Source: an uncultured Odoribacter sp.
Lineage (GTDB): Bacteria; Bacteroidota; Bacteroidia; Bacteroidales; Marinifilaceae
NCBI GenBank assembly: GCA_900548135.1
Contig: URJC01000076.1
Coordinates: 1 to 9,428, forward strand
DNA length: 9,428 nucleotides
Direction: 5' to 3'
Part shown: piece after piece, positions 7,316 to 9,428 of the stretch
Layout: each line of letters starts with the position of its first letter
Position numbering within the stretch: position 1 is the first letter of the stretch
Notes under the pieces: model-generated
What the model saw: the letters and a program-made list of their open reading frames with translations, nothing else
What the model was told of the DNA's origin: nothing
Database searches by the model: none
Program-made: the position numbers and the translations under genes

Positions 7316-7956
7316 TGTTCATCATACCTAAAATAGAACAACTTCATTCACAGGATTTAACCGGAGCATCCGTTCTTTTGAACGATGTTCCGGAGCAATC
7401 CGTGTCTTGCAACAACTGGCCTGTCAGTTTTCCTGAAACTCCACAGGTAAGTTTTCGCATGGCCTCCAACGGAAATGATGAGTTGTTTATCCGTTTTACC
7501 GTTCTGGAAGAATCAACATTGGCCAAGATTACCGAAGACAATGGAGAAGTATGGACTGATTCCTGTGTAGAATTTTTCCTGGCCCTGGATGATAGCGGAT
7601 ATTACAATTTTGAATTTTCCTGCATCGGAAAAGCTTTACTGGGTTTCCGGAAAGAACGCCCTAAAGCAATTCACGCAACCCCGGAAATCATGCGTTCCAT
7701 AAAACGTTTATCCAGTCTGGGAACAGCTAATTTCGGAGAGAAACAACTGGGACACAGTTGGGAACTTTTGGTGGCAATCCCAGTGACAGCCCTTTTCCGT
7801 CATCATGTAGAAACCTGGACAGGCCTGAACGCCCGGATCAATATCTACAAATGCGGAGATCATCTATCTAAACCTCACTACCTGTCCTGGCAACCCATTA
7901 ACACACCGGAACCTAATTTCCATGTACCTGCCTGTTTTACTGAAGTGAGATTCTGA
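7315..7956 (+). CDS. CBM9-like carbohydrate-binding family protein, cytoplasmic
   Basis: This 213-residue protein resembles the family 9 carbohydrate-binding-module-like domain (DOMON-type beta sandwich) found in Bacteroidetes. Characteristic blocks are EVWTDSCVEFFLALDDSGYYNFEFSCIGKALLGFR (78-112) and the C-terminal HYLSWQPINTPEPNFHVPACFTEVRF (188-213), which nearly all family members share. The domain fills the whole protein. There is no signal peptide, lipoprotein box or membrane segment, unlike CBM9 modules in secreted xylanases, so it is predicted to stay in the cytoplasm. Its ATG shares one base with the kinase TAA stop (TAATG at 7313-7317), implying translational coupling and matched expression. 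A role in binding or processing the sugar handled by the transporter and kinase is inferred from this linkage; catalytic function is unknown. Confidence 0.8.
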   Translation: MFIIPKIEQLHSQDLTGASVLLNDVPEQSVSCNNWPVSFPETPQVSFRMASNGNDELFIRFTVLEESTLAKITEDNGEVWTDSCVEFFLALDDSGYYNFEFSCIGKALLGFRKERPKAIHATPEIMRSIKRLSSLGTANFGEKQLGHSWELLVAIPVTALFRHHVETWTGLNARINIYKCGDHLSKPHYLSWQPINTPEPNFHVPACFTEVRF

Positions 7957-7987
7957 TTCATGAACCATCTTTTTGAAACTAAATAAA

Positions 7988-8011
7988 AATAACGCCTCAA
8001 AAGGCGTTATT
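7988..8011. terminator. Shared hairpin terminator between convergent genes
   Basis: AATAACGCCT (7988-7997) and AGGCGTTATT (8002-8011) form a perfect 10-pair stem with loop CAAA. On the minus strand the stem is followed by TTTATTTAG, a good U-rich tail, so it terminates the DUF308 gene. On the plus strand the tail (CTGGCATTTCTTCC) is weaker, so it may only partly terminate the sugar operon. It lies 31 bases after the CBM9-like stop and 26 bases after the DUF308 stop. Confidence 0.75.
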
Positions 8012-8037
8012 CTGGCATTTCTTCCTCTCTATTACTT

Positions 8038-8655
8038 TTAGTCCTTAATTTCCTCGTATTCGGCATCTTCCACATCTGCCTCTTTTTCCATTTTCACAAT
8101 CTGCTCTTTTTCTTCCGTAGCTTTCCTCATCTTTTTAATAGCATATTGGTTCAGGAGATCGGTCACTCCATAGAAAATAGCTGTGATTCCAAAAAGAATA
8201 AAAACACTCTCTGCCGATTTAAAAGGATCAAATAAAACAATGATACCGGCTATCAATATCAATACCGGAAACAGGTAATTTACCGCCGCAACATGCCCAA
8301 ACTGCCGGGCAGCCGATAGGGTCACAAATTGCCCGATTGCCGCAATCACCAGGATAAATCCCAGCACAAACATAAAAATAGTGGCAAAAGTAGAAGGAAT
8401 ACAGAGTAATAATACCCCCAAAACCATACTTCCGATTCCACTGAAAGGAACTAAACTTCTTTGGCGATCTTCACGGTTGCGGTTTGAAATAATAAATGCC
8501 GTCAACCCGGTTACCAGAAAAAGGACACCGATCAGCATAATGATATATTTCAGGGCTGTTCCAGGCCAGATCACTAAAACCAACCCCAATATGATCGCAA
8601 GGATAGCCCTGAAAAAAGCTCCTTTAAAATTGGTAGATGTGTAAACAATTTGCAT
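8038..8655 (-). CDS. DUF308/HdeD-like six-helix membrane protein
   Basis: This is a 205-residue integral inner-membrane protein with six hydrophobic segments in three hairpins (about 12-30, 36-56, 71-86, 90-112, 126-142 and 148-168). The repeated motifs IILGLVLVIWPG (21-32) and GIGSMVLGVLLLCIPS (73-88) are the internal repeat typical of the DUF308/HdeD family. E. coli HdeD is linked to acid resistance; function in Bacteroidetes is not established. The C-terminal tail (172-205) is hydrophilic: a basic stretch (KKMRK), then a Glu-rich segment that may form a short coiled coil and ends strongly acidic. The start at 8655 is the first Met and gives a short N-terminal tail before helix 1. It converges on the sugar operon across a shared terminator and diverges from prfC. 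Confidence 0.85.
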   Translation of the reverse strand: MQIVYTSTNFKGAFFRAILAIILGLVLVIWPGTALKYIIMLIGVLFLVTGLTAFIISNRNREDRQRSLVPFSGIGSMVLGVLLLCIPSTFATIFMFVLGFILVIAAIGQFVTLSAARQFGHVAAVNYLFPVLILIAGIIVLFDPFKSAESVFILFGITAIFYGVTDLLNQYAIKKMRKATEEKEQIVKMEKEADVEDAEYEEIKD

Positions 8656-8672
8656 AGGATTCTAATCTAAAT

Positions 8673-8698
8673 TCTTCGTTGTTTTGATTTAACGAAGA
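8673..8698. promoter_or_regulatory. Palindrome between the DUF308 gene and prfC
   Basis: TCTTCGTT (8673-8680) and AACGAAGA (8691-8698) form a perfect 8-base inverted repeat with a 10-base spacer, 18 bases upstream of the DUF308 start. Its right arm overlaps TATCTTCG on the minus strand (8700-8693), a one-mismatch form of the TAnnTTTG -7 box for the DUF308 gene. It could be an operator or a leader hairpin. No T-run follows it on the side of the DUF308 gene, so it is not a terminator. Confidence 0.4.
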
Positions 8699-8753
8699 TA
8701 AGTATTTTTTTGTTATGGTCTCCTTCTCCCTCAGAACTTTTTAGCATTTCCTT

Positions 8754-8784
8754 TTTAGCTTTTATCTATAATATGCTACCTTTG
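8754..8784 (+). promoter_or_regulatory. Bacteroidetes-type promoter of prfC
   Basis: TACCTTTG at 8777-8784 matches the -7 consensus TAnnTTTG exactly. TTTA at 8754-8757, 19 bases upstream, is a partial -33 element. Transcription would begin near 8790, leaving a short A-rich leader before the ATG at 8804. Confidence 0.65.
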
Positions 8785-8803
8785 CAAACTCAAAAACTGA
8801 ACT

Positions 8804-9428
8804 ATGGGATATAAAGAAGAAATTTTACGTCGCCGGACTTTCGGAATCATTAGCCATCCCGATGCCGGAAAAACCACATTGACAGAAAAACTATTACTTT
8901 TTGGAGGTGCAATCCATGTTGCAGGAGCCGTAAAATCAAATAAAATCAAAAAAACAGCGACTTCTGACTTTATGGAAATTGAACGCCAGAGAGGTATTTC
9001 GGTAGCAACTTCCGTTATGGGGTTTGAATATAAAGGTGTAAAAATTAATATTCTGGATACCCCGGGGCATCAGGATTTCGCAGAAGACACGTTCCGGACC
9101 CTGACTGCCTGCGACAGTGTAATCATTGTAATCGACGCTGCCAAAGGAGTGGAAACCCAAACCCGGAAATTAATGCAGGTTTGCCGGATGCGGAAAACTC
9201 CTGTGATTGTTTTTATCAACAAGTTAGATCGTCCGTCTCATGACGCTTTTGATATCCTGGATGATGTTGAAAAAGAATTACAGATCAAAGTAAATCCGTT
9301 AAGCTGGCCCATTGGAAACGGGGATACATTTAAAGGAATTTATAACCTGCACCGCCAGAGCCTTTGCCTCTATTCCCCCAGTATACAAAATATTCAGGAA
9401 GGTATTGAGATTTCAGATACCGATTCTC
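8804..9428 (+). CDS. prfC: Peptide chain release factor 3, N-terminal part (runs off the window)
   Basis: RF3 is a translational GTPase that removes RF1 or RF2 from the ribosome after peptide release. The 208 codons present cover the GTPase domain of a protein normally about 525-530 residues long; domains II and III are beyond the window. Motifs in order are the P-loop SHPDAGKTT (17-25) followed by the RF3-typical [12 protein letters not shown], the switch I block [14 protein letters not shown] (54-67), the G3 motif DTPGHQDF (85-92) and the G4 motif NKLD (139-142). The SHPDAGKTT and [16 protein letters not shown] forms separate RF3 from EF-G (which has AHIDAGKTT) and from the tetracycline-protection proteins. 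The ATG at 8804 gives the usual short N terminus ([16 protein letters not shown]) and follows a good promoter. It is the only protein-synthesis gene here and has no operon partner within the window. Confidence 0.96.
   Translation, partial: MGYKEEILRRRTFGIISHPDAGKTTLTEKLLLFGGAIHVAGAVKSNKIKKTATSDFMEIERQRGISVATSVMGFEYKGVKINILDTPGHQDFAEDTFRTLTACDSVIIVIDAAKGVETQTRKLMQVCRMRKTPVIVFINKLDRPSHDAFDILDDVEKELQIKVNPLSWPIGNGDTFKGIYNLHRQSLCLYSPSIQNIQEGIEISDTDS

Noticed and set aside
8804..9428. Tetracycline ribosomal-protection protein or EF-G instead of RF3
   Set aside because: The P-loop form SHPDAGKTT with LLLFGGAI and the [14 protein letters not shown] block are specific for RF3.

Overview
The window looks like an ordinary chromosomal stretch of a Bacteroidales-type member of the Bacteroidota. 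Four things point there: the protein families present, very AT-rich intergenic DNA, A-rich start regions without a Shine-Dalgarno sequence, and two good TAnnTTTG (-7) promoter boxes ahead of the peptidase and release-factor genes. I cannot name the genus from sequence alone. There are no tRNA or rRNA genes, insertion sequences, CRISPR arrays or phage genes.

Layout. At the left edge is the first part of a glycosyltransferase gene (minus strand, running off the window), preceded by about 330 AT-rich bases. Next is a YbdG-type mechanosensitive channel gene (minus strand). It shares a 191-base divergent spacer with a secreted, two-lobed M16 zinc metallopeptidase of the PqqL type (plus strand), which ends in a strong hairpin terminator. 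After a 233-base spacer comes a compact three-gene plus-strand operon: an FHS-family (FucP-like) sugar transporter, an APH-fold sugar kinase resembling N-acetylhexosamine 1-kinase, and a cytoplasmic CBM9-like protein whose start codon overlaps the kinase stop. A hairpin then separates this operon from a convergent gene for a DUF308/HdeD-like membrane protein. That gene is divergent from prfC, which encodes peptide chain release factor 3 and is cut by the right edge.

How the genes fit together. The transporter, kinase and CBM9-like genes form the only clear functional unit: uptake of a monosaccharide or amino sugar, its phosphorylation (probably at C1), and an intracellular carbohydrate-binding-like partner. 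The substrate is not given by the context, because no glycoside hydrolase, phosphorylase, SusC/SusD pair or regulator lies in the window. The transporter also lacks both acidic residues that couple protons in E. coli FucP, which makes the unit more interesting. The channel, DUF308 protein and peptidase suggest envelope and stress functions, but they are separately transcribed.

No dramatic new system is evident. The points most worth checking are the transporter-kinase-CBM9 unit, the transporter's missing carboxylates, four 10-bp-phased AASCGGA repeats between the channel and peptidase genes, and a palindrome between the DUF308 gene and prfC.
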